Positions 25,901 through 64,000 of a stretch of 64,000 bases of DNA are shown in pieces; the stretch's first letter is position 1, and every line of letters begins with the position of its first letter. The notes beneath the pieces are model-generated. The model worked only from the letters and a program-made list of their open reading frames with translations. It had not been told where the DNA came from and ran no database searches. A program made the translations under genes and the position numbers. Source of the DNA: Rostratula benghalensis (lineage: Eukaryota > Chordata > Aves > Charadriiformes > Rostratulidae); contig VXAI01000067.1 of NCBI GenBank assembly GCA_013399305.1, forward strand, positions 3,803,286-3,867,285. Reading direction: 5' to 3'.

Positions 25901-27121
25901 CTCCTGCATACTCAAAGCATGTAGCAGAAATGTTTTGGTCTATCAAGAACTAAAATTATTTGGATCATGCTGCAGTATATCCAGGTGGTCTTCTATTTTG
26001 GGTATTTGAACACTGCAATCTCCAGAATGAAATTGACATCTTTTGTAGCACTGTGTGTTTTCTAAGCAAATTTCTCCATGTCCTCAGTTCACTTTTGATT
26101 TAATTGATCTGGCCTTGCTTAGTTTATATTTTACTTTTTTAACAAGTTGAGTAGGAAAAGCAGAAGAGACTAAAAAATTTGTAATTTCATTAGGTAATGT
26201 CAATTATGCAGCAAGAGGTGCTGGTTTGTTACGATAGCGGTAAAACAGGTTCTCAAATTCTGTGAAGTATTGCTTGAAAAGCCATTTGCCAGACTAAAAA
26301 AAGGAGAGGACAGCATAGGTAGCCTTACAACTTTTCAGATCCCTGAGCTATGATGCAGCACTGAACAGGCCTGCAATCCACATGCAGTTCCTGCCTGTGG
26401 AAGCACCACCCTATTTTGGTCATTTGAACTGTTATAGGATTTTCTTACAAGACAACAACTTGGTTTCTAACTTCTCCTGTCAAGTAGAAAGGATGTTCTC
26501 ATGAGAACTTTCTTGCTGTCCTTTCAGATAAAGGCAAGGACACGCAGGGGGTGTAATTGCCAGCATGGAGTGGGAGCTGCCTGCAGGCTCCTCTGTTAGG
26601 GCAAGGGGGGCACAACGCAGCGCAGCACAGGCCTGGGCGTACTCGGGTTAACTCTGACTCCTCCACGTGTAACGAGCTTGTGGTCTGAATGATTACAGGT
26701 AACCAACAGAAATGCTATGCAGGTAAAAAGTTTTATATGAACCCCTAAGTTTGCAAGTTTTATTGCACTCCCTTATAAGCATTATTCAGAAACATCTTAA
26801 GTGTAGAGGCAGGTCACTACTCATTTCTTAAGTTTGGAATCAGTTTCCAAAGTTACTCAAGAATCTGTAAGCCTCACTACCCATTTTTCTTGCCTTTCTT
26901 CTCCTTTCCCAAGTTTGACTCCCTTTTGTAAGAGGGGGAGGAGGGGAGCAAGATCTGAGCATTGGTTATCTCTGACTAATGCATCAGAGGAGGCCTAGAT
27001 AATTAAACGTTTGCTGTCAAATATTATGCATAAACTTAGCCTGAGTGAGAGCAGCCACGCTGCATGGTCAGATCCAGTTAGGTTTACTCAACTCTCCAGC
27101 CTTGATGCACACACTGACTGA

Positions 27122-27235
27122 GCGGTTGGAAGAAAGCTCCAGAGGTCACCTAGTCCACCCCACCCCCCACCTCTAATGAATTGAGTTCAGACTGAGCTTC
27201 TAGCCCTTGGGTCCAGGAGAGCAACTTTTACAGGG
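27122..27235 (-). mobile_element. Probable old CR1-like remnant
   Basis: The plus-strand text GCGGTTGGAAGAAAGCTCC then AGAGGTCACCTAGTCCACCC resembles the reverse complement of a CR1 3' end (GGTTGGAAGGGACC...ATCTAGTCCAACCC). A later patch resembles the CTTGTCCAG segment of CR1. It is much more diverged than the copy at 22.6 kb, and its borders are approximate. Confidence 0.5.
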
Positions 27236-28709
27236 ACAGGGATTTTTGTGACCTTGTAAAAATGCAGGGCTTCTTTCTCTGTGGAAGCTAGTGGTATCAA
27301 CTGCCAGAGACATTGTATAGACTACATGAACCACCGGCTAATTTGACACAGGAATCTGTCATAAGACCCTAGAGGGAGAATTCTGTTTTCCAGCATACCA
27401 GCTGCAATCACACATACAGATTGATGTTTCTGGAGATGTAAAGAAATTTCTAAGCGGTTGTTCAGTATTTACTCTGGGTGTCTTTATTAAACATACAAAC
27501 ATCTAGTCTGTTTGAAACCTACATAGCTCATGACTTCACCATTTTGAGGCAGTTATTTTGATCATGCATTTAGTTCCAACATTTCTACCTTAAGTCTTTC
27601 CTCTTAGGCCATTTCCACTCATACATTTGTTTGCTCTTATCACACTATTAACGATTAAGGCAAATTCTTTCCAGTTTACAGGTGAGAGGTTCTGATTAAA
27701 ACCTATTATCACTTCAGATAAACTATCAATTTATAAAATAGCATCTTATATCTCTTTGTATAATATATATTATATTCCATGTAATTCATTGGCATTTTTA
27801 ATTGGCTTTTTTTTATGGGTGTAGAACATGCAGAAAGCATGTCCATGAATTCTTCAGAGAAAAGAACTCTTTTTGGAGTACATTAATTTAGAACCCAGTG
27901 AGATATTTTAATAGCGTTCCCTCCAATGTCACGTTAAAATTAATCTGTCTTTCTGATGCTCTTTCATTCACATTGTCTCATTTATGTCTCCTTGACAATT
28001 CTTTTTCTTTCTTGATGAACCAAAGTGATTTTGTGCCACCATCAAATTGCCACCTGCCAGCTCACCTCAGCACCTCTGTGCTGGGATAGAGTCTGTTAAC
28101 CAGTGCTAGCTTTTTGCACAAAACCCTGAATATTTATCCTCAGCCTCGTTTTCTCATTGCCAGTTTCTGCTCCATGGCAACACTTTTTCATCATGTTCAT
28201 GTAGACTGTGCTGGGAACACTGTTGGGTTTACGTACAATTTTACGCCCAAATAAAGGACTCCATAGATTTTCTCCTTTATGGCAGCAAGTCAAGCTGTAC
28301 TGTAACGCTATCTTGTAAGAGTGCTTTGACTAGTATCTCAAGGCAAAACCAGCCAAGCACAGCCACTGTAGGTGGCTACAGCAGCAATGGGAGTTGTATG
28401 CCACAACAGCAAGAGCCCCCACCCCGGCATGAAGCAAACACTTCCAGCAGCACGCACACCGGGAGGACCGCAGCGCAGTGACCACACAACTCCAACAACT
28501 CGAACAAGCAGAACTATCATCACCACCTTCTGAAGTACAGCCTCGACCAAAATATTATCTTAATGTTTGATGGCAAATTTGAACAGCCAGCTTTAACAGT
28601 GAGCTGCAGCTGTTTTCATCCCCCAAGCACATCGGTGTTACCACAAAAGTACCCTTCACTTACAAGGGATACAAAGATGAAGCAAACGGTTAGAAGCCCA
28701 TCGCCTCTG

Positions 28710-28732
28710 GCCTCTCAGGTAGCCTGAGAGGC
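28710..28732. repeat. Perfect 10-bp inverted repeat, 3-nt loop
   Basis: GCCTCTCAGG and CCTGAGAGGC are exact reverse complements separated by TAG. It lies about 190 bp beyond the proposed RFX7 poly(A) signal in the direction of transcription. Role unknown. Confidence 0.6.
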
Positions 28733-28899
28733 TGAGCAAGGCACCGCTGCTTCATGCTCAGCTGAACGTCTGTGACTGGGTCAGCACCTGCAGCAAGTCC
28801 GTACAACTGGGCAGCTGTGGTCTGTCTGCAACAACCAGAAAGCTCTGTATTTCAGTGCGACTTTAACACCTTTTCCATACAAAGAAAAACACCAGAAGT

Positions 28900-31800
28900 C
28901 ATTTTAATATAAAATGTTTTTATTGTTTTTGAAAACATTTAAAAAACAATTTTTGAGCACTTTCAATAAAAAAAATAACTGAAATGCTACTGCAATATTC
29001 AACTACTGTAGTTTCAGCAGTACAACAGACAACAAAACACTGAGGAAGAGGAGAGAAACTGGATTTCCTGCACTAAATGAAAACGTGGAACAGGGGTTTT
29101 TCTTTCCTTACGGTGCAGTAAATAAAGCACAGTATAGTACAAGACTATTATATGAACCTCAGATGCACTGCACAAGAAATGCTTTTCTTCCTTTCAGTTC
29201 AGAAGTCAGTGCTTATTGCAATTATTTGCAAATTATTTACTTCATGAATTCTTATCATGATAAAATGATGCAAAAATGTTTTTCAACACCAGAACAATAA
29301 AAAATAATCCAAGAAAGGAACATATTCAACAATAACTAAGCTGAATTAGTTAACATAAAAAAAAAAGTAAATAACTTGTGAATAACTATGCTCACCTGGT
29401 TAACACTGAACCAGTTTCAATACAGCAAAAGAATAAAAAAAATAAAAGTGGTTACAGGAATATATCTAGTACTGTACAAGATTAAGTCATTAACACTCAT
29501 GCACATTTTTGTGATCATGTATTAACATGGTGAAGCAAACTAAACTTAATTTTTCCTGCTGTAATATTCTCATGTAAGAGAATAAGAAATAGAAATATCT
29601 CATTGAGATCAATGCACATTGCTACATAAGACAATTTCACCTGTCACTTTTAATGACATTTTGCCTTTTAATAACGAAACACATTAAAAAGGGGTTGTTT
29701 TTGTTTTGCCTTTTTTTTTTAAATCTGTGGGCCGTATTTGTTGCATTTATCCTAAGGAATGTGCCTGCCACAGGTTCAACAGAATTTTAGTGCAATATAT
29801 GAACCCAGAAAGTTTGCTGGACTAACCAACCAATCAAATTTAAAGTGTTTGCTGCAACACTGTACACAGGGTACAAATTCACTAGTTTGTATCCTTAAGC
29901 AAAAATTGCTATTAAAATAATTTATTTCTCATGTTAGTAGGAAGCCAATAATGTAAACAAGGGGTCAGAACTGTTTCAACTTCTTAGTTTTGGAGTATCT
30001 GACACAGACAGGCTTCCATGTGTTAGAATCACAGAATTTTCCTTTGGGTATTGCATACTTTGGTGTGCAGTAGTGCTCTGTCTCAATGTATCATAAAGAA
30101 CTCACTAGCACTAAGGAATAGGGACCTAACATTATTAATTAAAACACCAACACACAAACACCTCGAAAATAATACATACCCATGTACAAAGCTGTGCCTG
30201 TGCCTGGGATTTTACTGAAACAACCCTTATCAAGTTTAACACTTCTTCAATTAAACATGTATTTGCTTTAAATCCACTGATTATAGAATATTTCTGCTAG
30301 TTAAGTCACAAGTCAGGCCCAATGTAATGCTTGTATTTAAAAATAATTTTAAACGCACTTTTAAAATCCTTTGGTGACGGCTGCATAATTTTGAACGCAA
30401 CAGCTTTAAATCCACTCTTGCTTTTCTGAGAAATGTTCTTAAAAAAGTAGTAGTTAGCCAAAAACTTCTTTCCCCCAAGCCCACCCCAGTCTGTGTTAGT
30501 GACCTGGAGGCGAGGCCAGTGCGTCACGCAAACGAATGTGCTGCTGCCGCACCCCTGCGGCTTCTCCCTGCAGTGCCGGTGCCTGCGTCCTCCCCTGGGC
30601 CTCTCTGTCAGGAGGCAGGTTTCACCTGTTCACAGTAGCACTGGCACTGCACACAGGGTCAGGGGGACAAAACAGAGGTGCTGAGTGTCTCTCAGACCCA
30701 GTAAAGTCAACAAGGCAAGAGGATGTTCAGCACATCTCTAGCGAAAGGCCATGGGCAGGTACAGGACTAGGGCCCTGCCTTCGGCAACTTCATTCTACAA
30801 GAAAAATGGTCCAAGCCTTACTGACAGACACCTGGCAGGATAAGAAGGCAACCATGCAGTTCTCAGTCTCCCCCTCATTTCCTTAACAAAACTTAAAAGG
30901 GTCACTTGGTCTTTAACAAAGCAAACCATCGCACATCCATGTGCTTCAAGGAGGGATCTCAACTCTCCAAGTTTGTTCCTGACAAGGCAGCAAAACTTCT
31001 GAAGCAAGCGCAGTGAAACCAGGCCCCCCTAAGGTGCTATAGCTTGGCACAACTGTTTGTCCCTGCAGAAGAGGCCACAGACTGGTGATGAACTGGGGCA
31101 AGAGCAAGAGAAGCCATGGCACACCAGCACCTCAAGTGCCAATGCAGCAGCACAAATTGAATCAGCACCACTAAAAAAATTGACCAGTACTGAGATCGCA
31201 AGTCATTAGCAAAAACTGAAGAAACAGAAGACCACCAAGACACTTAAACAAAAAAAACCCACTAATCACCCCAAAATCTGAGCAGCTTCCCCTTCAGTAA
31301 ATCTAGGGAGGCTTATTGTGCCTCCCCCTTCATGAATTCTTGACTGCTCATTCAAAAAAATAATGCAAGATAAGAAAGTGTTTTCTGCTGTGTTTTCTGG
31401 TTTGTGTCAATTCACAGGAGAAAAAAAATCAATTTTATGCTAAGCTTAAAAGATGGTATTGTAGCATCCTCAGCACACGGCTTCTTTGGGAAAAGCTCAC
31501 CTCTGCGAGTTCTCGTTCTAACATCAGGGCCATGGCCAGTTAAGTACCTCTCTTTTTTGGTTCAAGTGAACTAGCAAGGCAGAAGTGTAAATCTCACTTT
31601 CCAGAGGGGCAGCTAAGGACTTCTAAAAAAAAAGTAAAGAAAATAAATTAGATTCACCAGTCCTGTCAAATCAGTTACAAAAATGAAATTCAGGCTCCTG
31701 AAACAGTAAGTACTTTTAAGAGAAATTTTACTGAAAGAAAGATCACGTCTTACTGCGTATCTGTAAAGTGCCTGGCAATATTATGGCTCTATATGAAATA

Positions 31801-32862
31801 TTTTAAAATCACCCACATTTTCTAGTATTTTAGTCATCTTTTGCTTGAGAGAAAGAGAGCAAGCAAGACAGAAAGGCTCAACCTACTGAAACACAGAGAA
31901 AATAACATCTTTCTACACCCTCCAGTAGCTTAGGAAAGAGCAAACTTTAAAAAATGAATCTTTAAAAATAGTTATTTTAATGAGCTCCAGCAGCTCCTTT
32001 ATTTAAAAAAAAGGGGGAAAATATCATGTTCCTTTTCTAGCGTTGATAAATAATTAAACAGTACCTATCACTTTAAAATAGGGTGTTATGTCTAGATTAA
32101 ATCTCAGTGCTCAAAATCTTTTTGCGTTAATTTTACCTAATATAAAAACATTGAAGTGAGAACTAAAATATCAAGTAGTTAATGAATATTAATGGCTAAA
32201 ATAACTACATAGAGATATTTATCTTAAATACAAGATTTAGTGCATCTTTCTTTTTCTTTGATCATCCCTGTTAGTTTCTCCTCTCTCTGCATTTTTCTAG
32301 AGATGGCAATGGCACCAGTGCTACAGAGATGTCCCAGTTCACCGCTGAGCAGGGCTCAAGGTCAGGCACCTGCGTGTCCCCTGGTTCACGTGTACCCACT
32401 CCCCACCACCTGCCTGTCTGCAGGCACCCTGCGTTTCAGGCCTGAAGAGCAAAGGTCAGTAAGGATCATCTATGAAGAAGTAACAAGCTATAATACAAAG
32501 TACGGAAAGCCTCCTAACCAGCCCGACTTAAAACCCTCCCAGAGCCTCACCCATAGCTGTCACTGCTGGCTGGCTATTAACCACTTTTTTATTTGCTACA
32601 ATAAGACGTGTTGAATGGGAAACACTATAAATTTCAAATTTTAATACTGACTCTTTGATAGCCCATCACCTTCAGATATTTGTTTAAAATTGGTAAGACT
32701 GCCTTTTCCCTTCTGAAGAGTGAGCATCAGTACAGCAAACTTTTTTTAAAAATGCCACAATACATAGCAAGTGTTTCTGCTGCGGGAGGCACTTCCATTA
32801 AGACAAATACAATACGTCTGTCTTTTAGATACAGTGTGCTACATACATACTATAAAACAAGA
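28900..32862 (-). other. RFX7: RFX7 3' UTR (predicted, about 3.9-4.0 kb)
   Basis: This AT-rich, non-coding stretch directly follows the RFX7 stop codon (TAA, plus coordinates 32863-32865) and has no splice acceptor or exon I can support. I extend it to the last strong minus-strand AATAAA at 28919-28924. That signal is followed by a GT/T-rich stretch on the minus strand (reading through about 28895-28870), as expected downstream of a cleavage site. Earlier minus-strand AATAAA hexamers at 32588-32593, 31998-32003 and 29931-29936 could give shorter 3' UTRs. The length is inferred; 3' end reads would settle it. Confidence 0.6.
28919..28924 (-). terminator. RFX7: Candidate distal RFX7 poly(A) signal (AATAAA)
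   Basis: TTTATT on the plus strand is AATAAA on the minus strand, in the context CAATAAAAAC. A T/GT-rich stretch (TGGTGTTTTTCTTTG on the minus strand) follows about 35 nt further on. It is the last good signal before AT content falls. Confidence 0.5.
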
Positions 32863-58364
<25,502 letters not shown>

Positions 58365-61300
58365 CTAGACATGAGGGAAAAAAGAGAAAATAGAAATATT
58401 GAATTAATCTAAACAGCAATGACAATAATATTACATACGAGAACTTCCATTACTGTACTACAGGCTTAGTCTCCTGCTGTGAAATAACCTGCTAGTCTAT
58501 GGAAGAATATTCATTCAGTTATTTTTTTGTAAAAAGTCAACCCAACTTAACCGTTTGTTAGAATTCTTCTGCTTTGCTCTTTTATACAAGATCTGTTTGG
58601 GTTTTTTTTAATGTAACATCATTGCAACTGGGGGCTATTATCCCAAGTTGCAAAGCAGTTACTTTTATTTTAAGCTCTTCCACAATTCAGACGCATTTTA
58701 GTTATTCATCTGTAAACACAATTAACACCCCCTTCTCCCCATGCTTCAGTAAATCCCACCACTTCAACGCATTTATTTCTTGCTTTCCAAAGAGTTGCTA
58801 TAAAGCAGACAATTGGTATCCCACTGGTAACCTAGGAGTTTTCCACGTTAGTCTCACTACCTCCCAGTTGGCTTATTAAGATGACATTGGGTGGGGACTG
58901 AATGAAAGTGTTCCATAAATGACATCAGTAGACGTGCCAAAGAGTGCAAACAGTATGGAACTTGGTTTGTGTTCCACGTATTTGGTCTGACTGCACTACT
59001 TGAAGGCATTTTATCATTGGTCTGAAGAGGACCAGGAGCTTTAACATGCAAACAATAACAGTCCAGTGAACACACACTAAACAAGCACAGAACAATTGGT
59101 TTTGGAGTTCAGAGAGCGATTCTTTTCTTACTGTGATAATACAGAATTCAATCTCCCATTAACACAACAAAACATCTGATTTTCAGTTATTTTACTTTTG
59201 TACAGGTACTACCACATACAAAGAAAGACCAAGTAAGGTATCTGACGGATATACCAAAAGTGTAAGTAGGAAACAAGCAAAACAAACAGCTCTACTTCTG
59301 ATGGCAATAGGAAACAAGGCTACTGAACCCGCATCTACCATCACATCAGATGCAGAAAGAGGCAGGAGTTCTGTTGTCCTGCTTGTTACAACACCTCATT
59401 TTGAAAACAGACATCTAAAATCTGTAGGAGCTGCTAATACTGGTGCCCATTTCCGTATACAAGAACTGCATATGCTATACTGACAGAATACAATAGGGTA
59501 TTTTGACAGAAAGAACATACAGTAAGTCCAAAGCAGATACATCATCAGGCATCCACTTCATCTGACTGTGTGTAGAATACGATCAGATGGGTGGACACTC
59601 AGGAAGATCAAGGAAGGAGTAAAGCACAGTTGTTAGGGATTTGTGAGAAAAGGGAATGCTAATGACAGTAAAATGGGAGCTTTTTCCTTGCCTTGGGGAA
59701 GACACTCACATCTATCATAGCAACTGAAGAAGGCAACCCAAATGTCATCTCACTCTCCAAAAACCAACATCTCACTAATAAAGTCAAAGGACACCAAGCA
59801 TGAAAGCCTGTTGTGAAGAGTTATCACTGCATCTGACCCAAAGCTGACCAAGGTATGCTGACCAAAGTCACACTGATAGACGGCTGCTCCAGCAGCACAT
59901 CTTTGACCCTGGACCCCACCTCACCCCGCTGCCTCCTTCCCCTTGCAGAGTCTCACAATCCCAGTGGTGCTACAGACCCACAGCCTCTCTGACAAAACAG
60001 CACTCGTGGCAACAGGACTCAGGTACATGTGCCTGTTTTTGTAGCTAAACCTCTTCTATGGTTTCATATGATAGCTTAATAGAGAAAAGGAGCACAGAGG
60101 ATAAGGAGATGCAGGGAACAAGCAGATCAAACTTAGCCCTAATATAGCCTCTACCCTACAGCCCTGCAGAGGACATTGTCCACCAGGCTTCTGAAGAGAA
60201 TGTATTTCAGCCAGCACAGTTTCCCATCCTGCTAGGTTTTGCCAAACTGCACACATATGCATGCCTATTTGCATTAATATTTTTCTTCTTGCAAAGAGAA
60301 AGAGGCAAGTTTCCAGGAGGCAGCTGGACAGGAGATCCCTAGAGCTGTCCTTTTATCTCCAAATATCAGTCTGAGTCAGTAAATGTAAACTCTCAAATTA
60401 GTTCAGGCTCTTCTAGTTGTGACCTCTGCTCCTACAGAACTGATCCACAGCGTTGAGAAGCCGCGGCAGAATAGCAGTAGTAAGGCCAGCAAATACAGTT
60501 TCTCTGTGTTTCTCTTTCATCGACTGGTGGCACAAAAAGGATAGTCAAGCTCATGTTCTCAAATATGCAAACAGATGTTGTGACATTTTGAAAGGCAAAG
60601 GTCCTATGGCTTCAGCCGGGATAAGCATGATGTCTATTTTAACAGCAATTTTTTCAACCCCTGCTCTATGCTCCCTAGTACAATGGAAGGACACGAGTAA
60701 AATTTGTTAGTGGTAAAGCAAGGCTTCTTTCACACTAACTGGAGCACAGGTTAACACGGTCTGGTTCTATGAAGCCTGTGCCTTATGATATCAATGCTTC
60801 TTATCTACCTTCCAGTGGAGTTGATCCATGTCTAAGTCAAGCAACAGCAACCCCAAGGAACCTTTGACTGGGAAGGTTGTGGGACAGAGACCTTCCCATG
60901 ATCCTGAGCACTGCACAGAACAGCTCCATCTGGTGACATTGCAGGATGCATCTCCTTCAAATCAGGAGATAAAGTACAAGTGATAAGGGTGGCAAAGGAG
61001 CAGGCATCCCAGTTACCATGTATTTGTCACTTGTCTTTATTTCATCTCACTTCTTCCTTCACTAACAGGAGAGATGTGTTTTGCAAGTTGAAATTTCATT
61101 TACAAGTAAGTAAGTTCACTTCTGTCTCTCTTAAATGCACCCCGTACTTAATTACTATTGCAAGTGCAGTAACTGCAACCAGCAAACCCAAAAGCAAGGC
61201 TGAATTGAGCCCTTCACAGCGCTGATCCTAACATTTGGAGGCTGCTACCCACACACTTTGCTACACATCTAGGAACTGCTGCAGGAGAGCAGCAGGAGTG

Positions 61301-64000
61301 ATGGGTGTTCTCACTGATGAAAACAACCATTTGAATCTAACAGGGACTTGAGCCCACTGGAAAACTGAACTTAGAAACTGCACCACGAGCCAAGAGCCAG
61401 CAGCTCTGCTCCTCCTGAAGAGCTGCTCCTGGGGACTATCAGCCAGAAGCACAGAGGATGTTACTCTCCCTTCCATAGCTATTCACGCTGACAGCCTCCC
61501 TGAAGTTAAACTACTCTGCTTACCTGATCTAAAACTTAACTCAGGCTACTTCAAGTAGCTTCATCCAGGACAAGAAGGTATGTTTTCTGATTCTGTGGTT
61601 AGCTGTCTCTTACAAGTGGTAAGAAAGGTGGCTGCTTTTACAGCTGCCTTGGATTCACCAGCCTGCACCAGATAGTAGCCCACCACAAGAACGTGGGGGC
61701 ATCGGACTATATATCTAAATAACAATAAAAAAGAGAGTGACACTCTCAGCACCAATGATGAAACTTTTGTTCAGTGGATATCACTGCACAGACGGAAAGT
61801 TAAGGTACACTGAGTAACTCAAGAGCGATGTGGTCGTGTTCTACTGTCTACAGCAATGCTCCTCAAATGTTGGAGGCCTGAACACCAACATTCTGGATCA
61901 CCCTGCTCGCTTCTGAAAAACTGCCAGCAGCCACTCAAAAACAAGAGCCCAGCTTCTACTCTTCAGTATAACAGCAGAGAAAAAGGCATTTCTTAGCCTG
62001 TGATTTAGAGAAGCGCAGCACGGTGGCTCCCTGACATAAAGGAGACTCCCAGCCCTACATTTGCCCAGGGAACACATGTTGGCTGCTTTGGGTCTGCAGC
62101 AGAAAGCCTTACTGGAAAGCCTCCAGCCCAACCTAGCCCCAGCTCTTGACTTAACCTTCAGACCCAAGACATTTGAAAGAATCTTGAAGGTAACTTTCAA
62201 AGACTGCAGTAATTTAATCTCCTAAAGGCTGAAGCCACGTTGACAAACTCCTGAAAGTATCTTGGGTAGGGGGAAAATCAGACTAAAGCATTTCCTCAAA
62301 CTGCTCTTCTATCTTATGCCAAAGTATGCAGGTCTGCTTTCTCTGACCTATTTATGTATGTCTACTGAAAACAGCCCCACTTCAGCAGCCCTGACTTGGC
62401 ATGAGCAGAATGAGGAGTGTGTTTTCTCTGCAGGTGTGCAGCTGGGTTTACTTTGCACTGAGGGAGAGCTGGAGGGAAAAAGGCTGGGGGAGAGGGCCAG
62501 GAGATTCAGGGTTTTTTTGAAGTGGCATAAAACCAGATGCTGCCAACCTTCCTGTAATAAAGCAACACGTTACTTTCAGGAATAGGTTGCTGAATTAGGC
62601 TGAGCAATATGGGACTATCGTATCACAAGAGGTGGCAGATTTCAGTTGCTCTGAGCACACTGAGTATTTCCTTAATGGTGCAAAGAGTAGAAGCAATATA
62701 ACCACAAGGGAGAGGAGAAGCCTTATGCCTGTGAGACCAGAAAGAGGAAGGTGGTTGGGAGGGGTAAAAGAAAGCCCTCAAACTTATTAGCTACTGCCTA
62801 GTCAATGCTAAGCCTTCTCAAAGCCTGCACAGTCACTGAAACTAACCCTTATCAGCTTTCCACCTGCAGGTCACTCCCCATGAAAGCCAGCAGTGTAACA
62901 CATACCAGGGAGCACATGCACAGTGAACACACTGTATAAACACCACCCACCACAGCACAACTCCCATCCTGGGACACACTCTGCAGGGGAGGATGCTGGC
63001 AAAGTGGCTCCCAGCTGTATCCCCAGCAGGAATGGGACAGCAGCACCTGCAGGACACCACACTTCTGCTCTGGCAGGGACTTTCCAGCCCCAAAAGTCAC
63101 AAGGGATGCGGCTCTCATCACTCAGTCCTCAAGTGGAGGAAGATGACAGTAGCAACAAGTTCAGTCCAGCAAAATTCAGGGTACCAGTGGAGCTACATCT
63201 CATTGTGCAAAATACCATCATGGTTTGACCAGGTGGTCAAAGCCAGGAAGCCAAGAGTGACCTTCTCATTAGGATGTTTCACCCCATAAGTGAAGTGGCC
63301 ACCAATACTCTGTATCCTCTGCAGCCAACAACTGCGAAACATCCTCCCCCAAAACAGCCTCTGTAGCTGTGTTTGGTGTGCTTGCTACATTTTGGACAGC
63401 CTAAACAAAATATTGTTTCTGCCAAACCCTAATGCTATTTCTGAAAAGGACCCACTTTCCATCACTGCCATACCTCGGGAAGACAGGACACGACTCCTGA
63501 CCTGACAGCTAGGGCTCCCAGTTTGCAGTACCCGTAAATGCTGTTACGTTATTACCCTGTGTTCTGGATGCAGTAAGAAAAGTTGCAACTAGGAAGCCCC
63601 AGTGAGTAGCTAAGTATCATCAGCAGTGTTAACTAGTTACCACCTCCCAAAGTAAATCACCTACCCTCTCAGGAATGTAATGTCTCAGGAATGAGAGACA
63701 GGAAATTTATAAAAAGTTCTAAAATAAGCTTTCTTTGGAGACGAGAAAAAACAAAAGCAAAAAATCCCCCTAAGTTTTATCTCTCAAGCATTCAACGGCA
63801 GCTGCGGTGGTGGAACTGGCGCAGGGGCTGTTCAGAAACCCTCCCAGCCCTAACACAGGGCTGTCCCAGTATTTTTACTCAGCTATCTGAAAGCCTTCCC
63901 TATGAGAAGGGTATCAGTCAGAGTTGATTGCCAAGGAAGAATTATTTTGGCCACATGGCCTTTCAAAAATTACTCAGCTCTGAAAAGCTTCCATCTCCCA
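58365..64000 (-). other. RFX7: RFX7 5' intron (partial, right edge)
   Basis: From the TGTCTAG acceptor to the right edge I see no exon carrying the conserved residues expected before KTVQSKVDC, and no CpG island. The N-terminal coding exon(s) and the promoter therefore lie beyond 64000. No other gene was recognised. Confidence 0.75.

Larger units (their letters stand above)
19041..28900. other. Intergenic region between NEDD4 (5' end) and RFX7 (3' end)
   Basis: About 9.9 kb with no coding exon I can recognise. Contents seen: a cluster of AP-1 type sites (22332-22524), a CR1 LINE fragment (about 22635-22985), an older CR1-like remnant (about 27122-27235), a T7C10 tract (20794-20810), and a 10-bp perfect hairpin (28710-28732). 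In human this interval also has no protein-coding gene between NEDD4 and RFX7. A lncRNA cannot be ruled out from sequence alone. Confidence 0.7.

Noticed and set aside
30024..30040. GAATCACAGAAT, a word seen in CR1 ends
   Set aside because: Only a dozen bases match and the expected CR1 sequence does not follow.

Overview
This window is vertebrate nuclear DNA, and almost certainly from a bird. It is AT-rich and intron-rich. It carries a CR1-type LINE fragment with the usual avian 3' end, and it holds parts of two genes that are neighbours in the same orientation on human 15q21.3: NEDD4 and RFX7. Both lie on the minus strand, so transcription runs from high to low coordinates.

Region by region. 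Positions 1-18642 are the 5' part of NEDD4, a HECT-type E3 ubiquitin ligase: coding exon 1 at 18598-18642 inside a CpG-island promoter (about 18180-19040), then four exons that encode most of the C2 domain (7761-7834, 6106-6184, 4928-4966, 4423-4476). The gene continues off the left edge. Positions 19040-28900 are intergenic; I see a CR1 LINE fragment, an older CR1-like remnant and a cluster of AP-1 sites, but no convincing gene. Positions 28.9-32.86 kb read as the long RFX7 3' UTR. Positions 32863-58364 hold eight RFX7 coding exons, ending in a 3.3 kb terminal exon broken by an 86-base run of N. The gene continues off the right edge; its N-terminal exon(s) and promoter are not in the window.

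For every internal splice junction the donor, acceptor and reading phase agree, so the exon borders are well supported. One intron stands out. The RFX7 intron at 40940-43047, inside the RFX DNA-binding domain, begins with ATATCCTTT, ends with AC and carries a CCTTAAT branch-site match, which are the marks of a minor-spliceosome (U12-type) AT-AC intron. All other introns with both ends in view are GT-AG.

The two genes are not known to act in one pathway. NEDD4 is a cytoplasmic and membrane-associated ubiquitin ligase, and RFX7 is a nuclear winged-helix transcription factor. I found no CRISPR array, operon, tRNA or rRNA, and no undescribed multi-gene system. The points most worth following up are the U12-type intron, a CpG-rich double-CCAAT island inside an RFX7 intron, and the assembly gap in the Thr-Pro repeat.
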